The position numbers were made by a program, and so were the translations under genes. Positions 23,777 through 37,010 of a stretch of 64,000 nucleotides of DNA are shown here, piece after piece. Position 1 is the first letter of the stretch. Each line of letters opens with the position of its first letter. The stretch is from Mactra quadrangularis (lineage: Eukaryota; Mollusca; Bivalvia; Venerida; Mactridae): NCBI GenBank assembly GCA_025267735.1, contig CM046293.1, forward strand, positions 7,154,560 through 7,218,559, read 5' to 3'. The notes under the pieces were generated by a model that saw nothing but the letters and a program-made list of their open reading frames with translations, had not been told where the DNA came from and ran no database searches.

Positions 23777-25686
23777 ACAAACGACGCAGAAAAAATAAAC
23801 AACTGTTTATTTAAACAAAAATGTTACGTAGTGCAATTACTATTAGTTCGGATAACCAGGGCCATCTGCAATGTCCCCCCAAAAAGTCGTTCAAAAGCGA
23901 AAACATAGGAAAACAAATACTTGCACCATTCAAGGTCATTATCATCGCGTCTGAAATGACCCCTCGTGCTTTTAAACACCTTATGTAATATCTGATATTT
24001 TTTCACAAGACTTCAGATGCCGTTTTTTGTTAGCAACATTATTGTAAATTATTTAAATGATCCCATTACACTTTCAAATAACTGTTTTAAGTTTTATTCT
24101 CGGTCGTTATTGCACAAGTTATCCTTGGGGCGAGTAATTAGAAATGGATCATAGTTGAAGTATTTGTTTTCTCAATGTACAGAAACTTTATCTCACAGCT
24201 CGTCTTTGTTACAAAAATATAACACCGACTCGATCTAAAACAATTAAAGAAAAAAGCCAAACGATAATGCGGTGAGCAAAATGTTACAGGCATAGATTAA
24301 ATTTACGACCATACCACGCGTAAACAGAATAATAATCTTTCAAATAAAAAGTCCAACAACTATTTCAGCTAACAACATAATTGTAACGCCAGGGAAAGAA
24401 TGAACATTACGATAGAAAAAATTCGACATGGCTAAAAGCGCTGCTGTACTTTAAACACACTAAAATATTTTTTCTTCAATAACAAAAGTGCACGGTGATA
24501 ATTTCCACAGTTTCACAGCAAGACAAAACACGAAGAGTGTTACAATTACAACATTCACTTAAGAAACGAAGCAGTTGAAATAAAAAAAGATTTATTGAGT
24601 TTGGAACCTAACAAATTGTTAATAGACCCTGAAAAATATCAGGAACAAATGCAGTAAAAAATCCAGATTTTCCATGCAGCCAACAAGCAACGATTGTTTG
24701 TATGGTAAAACTAATGTAGGGCAGGAATAAAATCACATCGATCAGACTGTCAAATCTCTACTTTAAAAAGTATAATAATGTTTCCGTGCTTTAGGCCGGC
24801 ATTCCTTCCAATCACAGACTGTGAATATTACCACCACCAAACTATCTCACAAAACTCTGTTTAAAAGTAGAAATTACGAAATAACGATGCTATTAATAGT
24901 GATCTGTCTAGATGAAAGCTACGCATTTTTTTGTAGACAAAAAAATCATCTCGACATGACTTCTTGTCAGGAAATCCTGTACGATAGCGGTCAACATGAT
25001 GTCTGTTTACGAAGTTGGTCAGACTCACATTACAGACTTCACCTTTTTTGAAAAAAAACCAGAGATACCTACCGACATTTGTCTTTGTAACGTTGATTTC
25101 TTGTCAGTTCAGTTGTCCATTTATCGTAAACCGTCTGACATTGTACATGTAACTTTTTAGTTCTATCTAAAATGTGACTATCCTCGTAAAAATACTTTAA
25201 TCTCATCTTCTTAAGATTCGTCGAAAGTAATTTTATATCAAGGTTTTACGATGTAGTTTTTAAGTTTTATTACATTTAAATTGTCAGTTAAAGTAATTGT
25301 GAAGCCTTACTCGGTCACCTAGACGTCTGGTGTTAGTCAAAATTGTGAAATTTCGATCAGTCGTACCATAGTCGAGAGTTTTGATTAGGTATGTTGTCTA
25401 GAAATTTAATCTTATAACATCTCCTAGCAGCCAAACAACAACCTAAATAATGAGTACATACAGCCTTTAATATTGTGAAATCATAGAAATAATCTGCATA
25501 GACTTTGCCCCTTGGAAAAATTTGGAAAATTATCGTAATACCAATACGTTGCGAATCTTATACTAACTTATTTTACTTTAATGGCGAAACAAGTTTTAAC
25601 AACGTCAAGAGCACTCTTTAAGTACTCCAGTAGTAAGCTAAAAGATTTAAGTTTCTTGCTTACGGAAACAATTAGGTAGGTTTTGT

Positions 25687-25766
25687 CTGTGATTTAAATC
25701 AACGTGGTACTGGATATCCGATGATGTTCAGTTAAATGTCGCAACCACTAGACCGTGCGTTTTGTA
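25687..25766 (-). mobile_element. Decayed tRNA-derived SINE head, unit C
   Basis: Counterpart of 6011 and 16228. The minus strand reads 'ggtctagtggttgcgac' followed by a degenerate B box. It is shared by all three units and therefore older than the array. Confidence 0.5.
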
Positions 25767-27652
25767 AGCGTTTGTACGAGGGTTGACCCAATACCTAGAA
25801 TTTATTCAATATTGTTACATGTTGTGCGTTTGTGGATGTCATAGGATTTATTAGATTGGTAACTCAAATGCAAAACAATGCAATACATTTATTTACAATA
25901 AAATTAATTATCACGAACAGACAATTAATAAACGAAAGAACCTTTAATAAGCCATAAGAATTATCCATACGTGTTAACAACGTGAGGCCATTCACCTTAA
26001 CAGAATTATAGATAACACGTCAAGTAATTAGTTCAGTTATTTTATTACCTAAGTAATATTTATCTGTGATGAGTTCAGACTATAAATTGATAAGATATTT
26101 AATGTCACATTTAAATCTTGACAGCAGACTATACATCACACCTTATTATGATTAACACCAATTTAAGGAGACTGATTACTTAGAATCAGGCCCGTAAAAT
26201 CAAAGGTGTTACGACCAATTTCATCTGAAAATCATTCAATATTGTATAGTTTTATTATCTAGATATGTTTGATAATATGCTGCCGTGTAATATACGGTAA
26301 GGAATGTAAGTGCTGTTGCCTCATCAAATGTTATCTAAACCGCAAAAGTCTGTGATAAGGTTTATTATCATTAAATGACCACATATGTACCAATAATAGC
26401 AGTGCATGAAATTACTGAACGACCATATAAGACAAACAGTCTTCCAAAGATAGGACACGCATTGTGATAAAAGAGGCATCAGTTAAAATTTGCCTGATCA
26501 GATAACGATGGCAATTTTACCTAAGCACAATGTAGTCTCATCCATCGCATCCAATTCAGTCTCATCATGTTGAATGTCAAATGGCTTTGCAAGAGCGTGT
26601 TTCATTTCGATGCATTTATCGCTATCCAGAAAATGTTATCATATTTGTTTTCGAGGTGTTATGATTCTCCGACGCTATATCTCGTTGATCTCCAATGGTG
26701 ATTGATAAATTTATCAGTAGCCAAACAGTTAAGGTTAAACTATAAAGTTTACGAGTGGTCTAGAGAATGACACTGGAATGATTTGACGGGTTCTAGAAAG
26801 CCACCTAACACAATCAAATTAAATGAAGGAAAAATCACATGTGTTCAAGATTCATAAGTACTTGACAAAACACGTTTCACAAATAATGCAGCAAGGTTCG
26901 AGCTCACAGTATCTACTAGTTGAAGGCCACAGTGACCTAAAGTAAGCGATATTATCGAAGACTGGGGATCAACAATGTACTTTTCAAAGAAGAATGATTT
27001 TACCTTTACAATTGTTTGAGCCTTGACATCTTCATCTAGCGGTGTACATGCATAAACTTTCTGTGTAGGTTTTAAACAGTACTCTTACGACCGCAAACTA
27101 TCATTATTTTGTAATAGTACGACTGATTTTTAGTACAAACCGATGTAATAATTTGAAAACAAAACCTTCACATAGCATTAAATGCACAATTGAACACCTG
27201 AATATCCATTTCATTAGCAAATTAAATTTAACCAAGACCTAAACTCAAGGATAAAACATCTTTTAACACGTCTTCCTCTTGCATTCAAATATAACTCATT
27301 ATTTTTGTCGATTTCACAATGAATATTTCGTGAAAATAGCCACGTCCCTGACTTTCAACGACATTTACAATAATAAATAATATGTACCAATAATAAAACA
27401 TTATTTATTCATTTATTTCCTCAAATACCGAAGAGCATTTATAGCCACCCTTTATAACTGAAATATAGTCTGTTGCAAATTGAATGTTGTCAGCGTATTC
27501 CATGGTGTCAAGAAGCTCAACATAAGATAACAATTGTCCACCAATGCTTATATTGGTTATGGTCATGTGTTCAAGTGATAACATACGACAAAACGATGTT
27601 TGCTGATTTTGTTCTTAAAATTTAATACATTGCATCTGTATGTGTTTGTAAT

Positions 27653-27892
27653 GAATTTAACACCATGTCAACACTATTAATGACATTTATTGACGACCAG
27701 CTTATCAAGCGTAGCTTTCCTGGACCCTTAAAACCAATACTCACTCACTTTCTTCTACAAGACGAACAACTTTTTTTACCCTAATAAATGGAGAAAAATA
27801 CAATCACATTTTCACGGAGAGGTATTGCAATCAATACACATTTCGGCAAGCCTTATTCCAATTTCGATACGCTGCCAATCGCGCTTCGGAAC
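27653..27892 (-). mobile_element. Old full-length SINE, unit C
   Basis: Counterpart of 7947-8189, and much closer to the unit A copy than to the unit B copy. It shares 'cttatc' at the tail and 'cttctacaagacgaacaac'. The frame at 27825-28007 is not a gene. Confidence 0.8.
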
Positions 27893-29211
27893 AAGGGGGC
27901 TCGTTTTATCAAGCGTCATACGACTGATTTTAGTCGTAACTCCTTCTAAATTATATTGGAAAATTATCGTAAGACTTTTGATAATAGTTGCAAGGGTGTG
28001 TATGTAATAAAACTTAAAATAATCGATATATAGAATGATACTTTACGCTTTTGTCACACTTGTCAAGTCATCAGTGAAGCCTACTTTGACAAAAACAATG
28101 ATCACGAACATGCCATTAATGAACCAACATTAATGCGGAACTGAATTGTAAAATATATATACAAGCATAAAAGTGTTAGCGTTTAAGTAAAAACATTGTT
28201 CTTATCAAAACATAAACCACACCTCAAATGATTGACAACTACCCATGATATTCTATCATATATAATAGTTCTTACGTGATATAAATTTGAGTAGGAGATG
28301 CAAAATATATATATTTAATGTCAAGTCCATCATATTTAACAACAACATTGGATAAACAAAATTGTCTATGATTATCAACTAACCATGGAAGACTAAATAC
28401 CTACATCAAAATTCTTAATTGCATGCATCGCATGTAAGACTTAGTGAATAATTATTGATTGTTATTTATAGCTTACTTAGAGAATTGAACTTTTGTCAGA
28501 TAAATACGTGATTTTTTATTTTTTTTATTTTTTTATATGATTTTTTGCATGTTAGTACAAGTATTAAATAAGTAGGCAATAATTTTATTAAGTTTTGCAT
28601 GTTATTTGACGTTACTTCGTATGTTGCCTTCTTTAAGTATAGATATAACTATAATTATGAAAAATTTATTATTATCAATCGCTCTCAGATTTAACTATAT
28701 GTTTAAATATCGTAAATATACACATAAAATGGCGTTGAGAGCATAAAAAACCTAATATTTTATGGCTAAATGATCTATAGATTATAATTATACATTATAT
28801 TGAAGTCACAAACATTCGTTAAAAGCATCTATACTGTAACTATTGAAGTAGGATTTTATACATAAAATATTAAACATTAATAGCTGTACATCAATTTTCA
28901 CTGATATTGTCATTATTAAAACTGTGTCTGACTAATTGTCCTTTCAAAATGTTACAATACAATTTTGAAAGTTTTAAAAAGTTGACATAAAAGTTCAAAT
29001 CAATGAACAAGCCATTTAATGTTACTAGCAAAAGGAGTCAGAGAAAATGTTTACTTATGACAAAAATGGCCACATATTCGCGCTGTTATATTATATATAT
29101 TTTCAATAAAGGTCAAATATTAGGAACATCAAACAATGAAATATAATGATTTTGATATCAGACTGATTTTAATGTAGGAGCCCCTTTGTTCTCAAATTAA
29201 ACATTTGGGAT

Positions 29212-29529
29212 TTAAATATCATTAAACCTCACATGGTTTGTAATGTTTTGTAATACTTCCTCACAAATGGTGCAAGCAAACATATCAGATACAACGACAG
29301 TACAAAAAAGCAAAGATGGAATGTTTTTATAAAAAGGACACCTCAAGGAATAACGAAAACAAGAACAAATTGGAGTTTCCACCTTAGAACAGACAGTAGG
29401 ACAATAAATGCTATTTAAGAAGTCTTTGTTATCTCCCTTGAGCCACTTCAAGGCTGCAAAAACAAGATTAGTACATTTTCTCCAGAGTGATTGATAGATG
29501 TACCAGTTTCCTGATAGCAAGGACATCAT
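29212..29529 (-). other. Unrecognised Cys-rich open frame, unit C
   Basis: A 105-codon frame corresponding to 9477-9803 in unit A. It is shorter by a net 9 bases, with the reading frame kept. I do not recognise the product. The open frame in two of three paralogues is the only support, so it is recorded as a curiosity rather than a gene. Confidence 0.25.
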
Positions 29530-29894
29530 AAAGAAGAAAATTGTGCTGATAAATGAAACATAGTATGTCGTTATATAGAGTTTGTCTTATCGTATTACAA
29601 TGTGATCAATCACTGTTGTCCATTCCTTGTAAGTGTTTAGCTTGAATGCAAGAAGATACTGACGTAAATATAGCTGTGTAATGGTAACATGTGATTTGTA
29701 TGTAACATTAATGTTTATTTGTAGAACGAACGCCCACTGAAGTAAGTAACTAGTTCTAGAACAAGAATGTGCTTACTTTGTCTAAAGACATATTTAGATG
29801 ACTTGCCTTTCAATATGCACGTCTTTAATGTAGATAATAAAGCACAATTTGACATTAAATCAAAGTGGTAAAACATGTTATATTTGTTTCTTAG

Positions 29895-30100
29895 ACTCTG
29901 ATGGTGTCGTATCAGGGTTTCGGACAGAGTTTCAAAGCAGAATTTCAACAATGTGCACAGGTTCTTATGAACAAAACCGAACCAGTCCGATTCAACATAA
30001 TGCAAAATCTCGTGCGGTTTACTCGGACAATATCGTTGTAATCACAGTCAGAAAGAATGAACACCATCAGCGTAATTATGTTTCTAAAAATAAACTATAA
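29895..30100 (+). other. Exon-like open block, unit C
   Basis: Counterpart of 10385-10590, open for 67 codons to TAA at 30098-30100 after the acceptor-like TTTCTTAG. It contains SDGVVSGFRTEF and MCTGSYEQNRTS. An ATG-initiated frame through it starts upstream at 29849, within non-conserved sequence. Confidence 0.25.
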
Positions 30101-30913
30101 CTAGATATAGATATATTTTAGCTATTATTAGACAATAATGGTCGCACAATTCGCACACTCCTGTAAATCGGACAATTGATTTAAGTTTTGACAACGTTGC
30201 GTCTTCATCAAGCTTTTACCATTTAAGTAAAACCATCTTATCAGTACTACCAGTACTTTGATTTGACACTGACATTCATTTTTAAGTAAGCTTACAAAAA
30301 GTCAAACCATACAAGACCTCTGACATTATTGGTTCAAATATTTCAAGATAAAGCAGTTTAATTCGTATTCAGAAAAACAATTTGATGTATCCAAATTAAT
30401 TAAAGTTCTCGAAAACTGTTACACGCAAAACAATACATCGATTGTAATATAATTCAGCTTGTCAATTAAATGCATGCATCTCAAGAAATACAATAGCAAA
30501 CATCAATTATGAAAAATGCACAAAAACTTATGAAATGCACAGTTGATGTCACATGAGAGGAGTAATGCAATATTTATAATTACTTTAAAATGGCCCATAT
30601 TTCCTAACCCTATCAATAGTACAGAAAAGTCTGAGATTTGTATCATATGAATTGATTGTACTTCTACTGATAAGTTTAGACAAATAAAAGAATCAAGACG
30701 ACTAGGAAAGAAGCTGCACAACGTTTAAAATGTCAAAAAGTTAACTTGTGGTTTGAAGTCTGTTTCCATATAAATGATCAGACGACTTTGCATTCTTGTA
30801 CTTGATAATTGAAATCTCCTTCAGTCAAGCGATTCCTGAAACCAATTAACACCAAGGTCCAATGGAACAACTGTAGGTAAATATCTTGCTCAATGAAATT
30901 AGCAATGTCCTTT

Positions 30914-30980
30914 GTGGGGACGAACCAGGGACCTCTTGATCCCAAATGATGCGTTTTTTCACTGTACCACTGCCCCTACA
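30914..30980 (-). mobile_element. tRNA-like head of an old SINE, unit C
   Basis: Counterpart of 11388-11455, more diverged than A and B. The minus strand keeps an A-box-like 'ggcagtggtac' and a weakened B box (ctggttcgtcccc). Confidence 0.5.
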
Positions 30981-31420
30981 AATGTCAATTGTTAATCTCT
31001 CTCAAACAAACACGTCTGGTCATAAATATTGAAATATTTCACCTTCTATTCTATCCTGGACTATCTCAAAACTAAAACAAACTTGTCCATCCAACATGTA
31101 ATGAAAACCGACGTTTTCTCGTTTTGTATTTGTAATTAAATTACAATAAACGAACACAAGAACTCTGAAACCATCCAGCGTGGTATCGAATAAGATCATT
31201 ACATCAATGATATTTCAAGTCCACTTAAATTCAATGTCACTCAATGATTGTTGATAGTGCGCATGTTGTAATAGTTAGAATTGCAGATGTCATGAATTGT
31301 GTATCATCCAGATTTTTATGAATGAAATGTGCAAAAGTACATCAATCAATTATTGTACTTGTTCTTCACTTGTAGTTTGGTTTAATATCTCATTTGACTA
31401 ATAGAGACCGGCTTCTATTT

Positions 31421-31690
31421 GGTACATTTTATGCCGCGTCAACACAAATTATATTTATAACCATTTTATGACGGCCAGCTTACCTAACTTAGCTTTTCAG
31501 ACCCTTGTCTATAACTTATTCTCACAAAGCCGGACATTTATTAATTTACCTTACTAATAGAGGAAATCGACATTATTGTCGAATTTTCATAGAAGTGTAA
31601 TAATCAGCGTGGTAGGATTGCGAGTCAGTGACCCTTTCGTGACATCAGACTCAAAACCTTGCGCGTATTCTATTGCGCAAAGGGTCCTGT
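31421..31690 (-). mobile_element. Old SINE, unit C
   Basis: Counterpart of 11895-12185, with part of the body missing (no equivalent of the cttccac segment after 'ctataacttatt'). The reversed B box reads ggattgcgagtc. Confidence 0.8.
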
Positions 31691-32430
31691 TTCAGCGTGT
31701 ATAATAAATAACACCTAAAGTTTTCCTAAAAAATCTCATTTTAAAAATTGTCATGCGTCGAAGATGAGATTGGCTTGCTTGCACTATATTGTTGTATGTT
31801 ACTTTTATGCATACGTAACGACTTGTATCCTCTAAAAAATGACACAATACAAAAGCTAGACATTTTTTAAATTTTAGTTATATATTCACTAAATCAGCAT
31901 CCGGGCAACACAGTTCTTATTGATTAAATTTGTTGCTTTCAAGAATAATAAAATCCGTTAATTGGCTTGTTTTAAGAAAGAATGTGATATATTGTTTAAT
32001 ATTTTTATACCGTTACCCTTATAAATTCTTTACTGGGAAATGTCATATTTGGAGACATATTAGAGTTAATATCGTTAATGAAGTCAAAAAATTTTGCTTC
32101 AGAGAGATTTTCTCCTTAAATTGCAACATAACTTTTAATACGTTTGGTCTAATTCTAGTAAATGATTAAAATATCAAAATAACAATACATCATTTGTAAA
32201 TACAGTCTTATTTTTTGACATAATTGATTAAATTTATTGTTCGGGCAAAAAATCCAACTCATTTGTTGATGGAATTTAGAACTATCCAACGTGTTTTCAG
32301 AAATATCATTCAAATAATTTGTCCCATAAATATTAAAACTGACAACAAAATTGTAAGGTGTGGCGTAATTAGCAGAAAAAAACACATTTCATTTGAAGAA
32401 AAAATGCACGAAGTGGTTGAAAGTGCTGGT

Positions 32431-33413
32431 GTACCTTTTCACACAATAGCTAGTATTTCTTCAGTGACATTTGCGCATGAAATATCGATTTGACGCAACG
32501 TGAAAATCCTGCTTCTTGCGCAACTTAAAATATTTAAAAAAATAAGATAATTTGGTGTATTATTCCTAAATTCACATGAAAATCCCTATTAGTAACATGC
32601 TAAGCATCAAAACCAAAATCTGTATTATTTAAACTGCCTTTTAATAGAATAACTACAACAATGCCATAGAGTTTTAAATCTACGATACCTCAAAGTGGAA
32701 ATACATTCGTCTTTTCTATATTAACATGAACAACAGAACCTTCAAATCACAGGGAAGAGTACATTTGTACTTCAGAATCTGTGACCAATTGATGAGTTAT
32801 TAAAGTACAAAAAACATGATCTTTTGTGACATATCTGACACAGATTCTTTCTGAGAGTTGATCACGTAAAGTAATACTGGTAAGAACTACTTTGCATATG
32901 TTCAAGACATCAGACAAAAAAAACCAGATTAACATACCGAATATTTCAGAATGCATTTTCCTATCTATTAAAAAAGTAGGTATGTAGGTAAGATGTAGTG
33001 GTTTTATCAGCCTGGTATACGATTAGAATTGTATTAAAAGCCACTAAATAAACATGCATTCATTTACTTTAGACATGAAAACAACCTTGAAGTTATTGAA
33101 ATATAGTAAATATACATAACAAATACAATGAACATTTCAAGTCATTTTTCTTTCTAAGACCATGTTTGACATAGTGCCCACATCTAAAATGGGGTACCTT
33201 TTATAAGAAAAGACTATGTTTATTGTTTTGTATGATGTTGATTGTAAAAGAATTCACGAATATTTAGTTAAAATAGAAACACATTTGTCTGATATTAAAA
33301 TTTGCATGTTTGAATACCGATACAGTATAAATTGCAAAAGTCATTTATGGCCAATAATAATTCTCGTAAATTATCTCGTTTATTAAGTTCGTAATTTTAT
33401 GTGTTTTATTAAC
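32431..33413. other. Spacer between arrays, no gene seen
   Basis: Non-array sequence begins where unit C ends. Small frames here (32224-32493 +, 32747-32956 -) have no counterpart in other units and no recognisable motif, and I see no tRNA-like or element ends. Confidence 0.5.
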
Positions 33414-33612
33414 AAGCCCGAGGGGTTATACCTTTCCATGGAAATTTGACAATTATGTCAATTTGCCTTCAATAATAAGGTATCTGGATAAATATTTGAA
33501 CTTGTGGAATGGTACGTGAGTACTAGGTATAGACAAGGGTCCAGGAAAGCTGAATTGAGTGCGCTAGGCGCGGTTGAATAACCTAAATGTGTTGGCCGGG
33601 GTTTAACCCGGT
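33414..33612 (+). mobile_element. SINE lacking most of its head
   Basis: Plus-strand body and tail: 'ggggttatacctttccatgg', then 'gtacgtgagtactaggtat', 'gacaagggtccaggaaagct' and tail 'tgtgttggccggggtttaac'. Only the last bases of the head remain (caagcccgagggg). The tail hairpin is decayed. Confidence 0.88.
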
Positions 33613-33739
33613 ATAAATTACTTTATTTACACAAGATAAAGTCAGTCGAGGTCGTAGTGCAGTGATACAGACACTCAATTTTAAAGGAAGCGTTAAAAAT
33701 GAATGTTAACAAGGCACAAAGACGTGATTACTTACACTC

Positions 33740-33880
33740 ATGATAATTAAATTGTCGGTGAAAGTAATTGTGAAACCTTAAACATTCACCGTAGACGTCA
33801 ACATTTTCATCAATTAGTGATAAAATTCCCTTAGTCATAATATTGTTAGTGTAGTTTTCTAAGTAAAATTCACGCCGCAG
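33740..33880 (+). repeat. Relic fragment of the array-1 unit
   Basis: About 140 bases resemble the array-1 segment at 5460-5600 / 15825-15950 / 25270-25400. They share 'aaattgtcggtgaaagtaat', then 'tgtgaa(a/g)cctta', 'caccgtagacgtc' and 'agtcata'. It is far more diverged than A, B and C are from each other, so it looks like an older partial duplicate outside the main array. Confidence 0.65.
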
Positions 33881-34897
33881 TGTAATGATGCACTGAAAGA
33901 AACTATTTAGAGGCTATACGTGTTTACCTTTTTTATTATTTGAATGATAAAGTTACTTTTATAGTTTATGTATATCGTGTTAAGAACCAATCAGACAGAC
34001 CTTAATTATACAAATTGATAATAAATATTAGAAATGTCCTCATTTTTCTGATTTTGAAATATAAAGCTAGTTTGTTTTGTACAACTTTACTCATAAGCAA
34101 CTTAGAAAACGAAAAAGGAAATCACCGGACTTTTATGAAGGCTAATAGAATAAGTCAATTACAAGTAAACCCGCCATTGGTTTCAGCTATCGCAAAACAT
34201 TGTCAAAGTCCGCTTCGGAAATCTTGCTCATTTTCGTTTGGCTATTCATTAATAAGTACATGTATATGATCATTTTAAATGTGGTCATTTAATTACTTTC
34301 CAATAAAGTAATATACTTTATGACGTTTATGTGACTTAATCTGTCTCAGAGTTTTCAAAGATTTCATAATTCATTAATTTTAGAGTAGATAACAAGAGTG
34401 GTTATGCAATTGGTAAGAAGTATGCACTTTAACTTTCTATTAGAACTGAAGCCATGTAATTATATTAAAAGCATCATTCAGATACCGTTTAAATAGATCT
34501 GACGAACAGAAGTAGTGTTTTTATAGATGATATCTGATCTTTATATATTACTAAGCATTCTCACAGCAAACAAAATAATGACGACATATAACCTTAAAGC
34601 CATACAACAAACATGGTTGATTAATAATGTTCAGATAAGTAAGAAACAAACATAGTTTCTTGTAACATCCGTCTTTTGTTGGCTTTCATTTTTACTTTAC
34701 ACTTGAGTTTCTTTCAACTGTTTAAGTTCGTATAATATCACTGTGGCTGACTACATGCTATCATGATATTACGATCGTTAGACAACACAATTTTTTACAC
34801 CGTGAAATTATTCACTTTTTGAGAGTTGAGGAAAAGGACTGTTCACTTAAATCTCCCATTGAATTCTATATATTTATAAATTATGATATTTACTATG
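33881..34897. other. Spacer, no gene seen
   Basis: AT-rich sequence. The 84-codon frame at 34015-34269 has no recognisable domain. Nothing else supportable was found. Confidence 0.5.
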
Positions 34898-35140
34898 GTA
34901 TTTTTAAGCGCCGAGCTCACTTAGTCTAGTTGTCTTGGGACATTGTCTATTTTCAGTACTCACATTCCTTTTCACATGGCCAACTACACCCTCATGCGCC
35001 TTATTAATGAAGGAACAAAATGGAAATTATTTTCTAATTTTCATGGAAGGATATAACCATCCCGAGAGGGCTAAGACTAAAGTTTAAATCCTGTGCGTAG
35101 ATTACTGCCCCAAGTACTCGGATATTGTCCTCGTAAAAAA
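34898..35140 (-). mobile_element. Old SINE at the left edge of array 2
   Basis: Minus-strand SINE: body 'cagtactcacattcc', 'ttttcatggaaggatataac' and a decayed head to about 35140. Here both the tail half and the head half are present. At the later unit junctions of array 2 only the head half and the last bit of body remain. Array 2 therefore seems to begin inside or at this element. Confidence 0.75.
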
Positions 35141-36729
35141 CAATACTCTCTATACATTTATAATAGGTATCCTTTCAAAAGCAAGTTGTAAACATAATAA
35201 GTGAGATGAGATGAAAACATAAAATACAAAGGTAAACACTTTTCTAGATTATTTGATATTAAGGAAGTAGCGACATTACATTACCGACATGCACATGGCT
35301 CGTTAAAACCATTGCTTTATGCGATGAAACACTTCACTCCAGAACTGTTCATATATTCATCTTCTGCATTAGATAATGTTTATAATAACACGCAAAAAAT
35401 CTTTATCCCTTGTTTATAATAACAGGCAGTAAAAATATTTGCAGAATCATAATAAATTTTAATGGATTTTGTGATTTAAAATTTGCTAAATATACACTTA
35501 AATATAATAACTATGCAATAAATATATAACAATCGGGACAGCGAATGTCAATTAAAAATATCACATCTAAAATCCCTATTGCATTAAGTATCATGAAAAA
35601 CAACTATCACGATAAAGAAATTTATGAACCAAAATGAACATAAACTTAAGTCATGAAAAGTATAGACTATGTGAAACATCAGTTTTAGATATCAAAATAA
35701 TTGACGATAACTAGTCATGCAATTCCATTAGGTAATTAATTGCCTGCGTGGGTTTCATTGTAGGAAAACTTAGAAGATTATTTTTATAAAAAGTGTCATT
35801 TCCCACATACTTGACATCGGCAGTATTAAAGTGGGACACTGCATCGTATGTTAGCACGTAAGTAAACGTGTGTGCTCAAATTGAATCAATTCAACAATTG
35901 TTGATGGAGTGTTTGTAATTCGTGTTCTAAATGCAAACTGTCTAATATTTAGGGTAATGCTATTTGCTCATCCAATGTTCCTATTATTTGAAGTGGGTTC
36001 AAGTAGACATCATTATTCAGTTATTATGTTTGATTTTAACATATTTAGAGTCGTGATCTCTGAATAACTTCTTAAGTAAACAAAGTTTAGCTTTACATTG
36101 CATATTTACATATCTTACTGTTTTTTTGTGTTTTACAAAATATTTTATATCTTTAAATTAAGGGCGTTCTTACATTTCAATGTTTTACTATGTTCCATGT
36201 TCATATAAATCGCATTAATGTAAGCATAATCTTAGATGTAAATATTTGAGTTTAAATAATTATAACCAGGATAGTATTACAAATTATACTCTCTGTATTC
36301 CAAAATCTTTCTAGATTAGTTTATTTTATCAGAGCCGGATTGTTAAACATGTTCTTACAACTTCATTAAATCAATCTAGAATCCATTTCCAGGTCCCCCA
36401 ATTCTGAGTTGAAGCGATACTGATCTTAGCACAAGGAACCAACAAGGGCAGTTTTGGAGTGGTTTGAAGAATGGCAATGCTGGCTCTTCATATTATCCCT
36501 TGTCAAACGCACGTCATCAATGAAAACATTAAACTGAAGTAGAATCATAAAAAAGTATAGATAAACATTTCAAACATACTAATTATCTATATCTGAGAGA
36601 AAACCATTTTCAGTGAAAGAAATATTACTTCACAATCGTGGAAAACTATCCGGGTGTCAGAACGTTCAGTGTGTAAAAGAAACGACAATAAAAACTTGTA
36701 CAACATTAATACCATCAAACTAAATTGTA

Positions 36730-37010
36730 GAAAACCCACCATCAACGTTGTTTTGAAAAAAAGAAACATCTAGCGCCCCATATAGATTGCTAGTTTGAGC
36801 CTTTCCAATGCCGGTTATATCGCAATTCCATGAAATTTTAAATATTGTTGTTGCGTTTTCTTCATAAATATAGGTAAAGGGAAGTTTTTGGTTTTGAGAC
36901 AAGGTAGGCAAGTATTGGTCGTACATCAAGGTCCAGAATAGCTAGGTTAGATGAGCTTGTCGCCTTTGAATGAACATAACTAGTATGGACACATTGTTTA
37001 AACTTAATCA
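36730..37010 (+). mobile_element. Old SINE inside unit 2.1
   Basis: Diverged plus-strand copy with a worn head (B-box-like 'ctagtttgagcct' near 36790), body ('ccatgaaattt', 'gtaggcaagtattggt', 'aaggtccagaatagctaggt') and tail ('tagtatggacacattg'). The small minus-strand frames 36587-36769 and 36720-36929 overlap it and are not genes. Confidence 0.75.

Larger units (their letters stand above)
22541..32430 (+). repeat. Array 1, unit C (9.9 kb segmental duplicate)
   Basis: Last copy of the array. Similarity to the ends of A and B stops sharply near 32427, which fixes the right limit of array 1. The central part, for example 27985-28280 against A 8284-8580, differs from A at only six positions in about 297 bases by my count. 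The final 2 kb are clearly more divergent from A and B. A private deletion with a local duplication lies near 23685-23775. Confidence 0.93.

Noticed and set aside
32224..32493. Possible new exon where unit C ends (peptide with FEEKMHEVVESAGVPFHTI)
   Set aside because: The frame crosses the end of the duplicated unit, with no splice signals that I trust and no recognised family.
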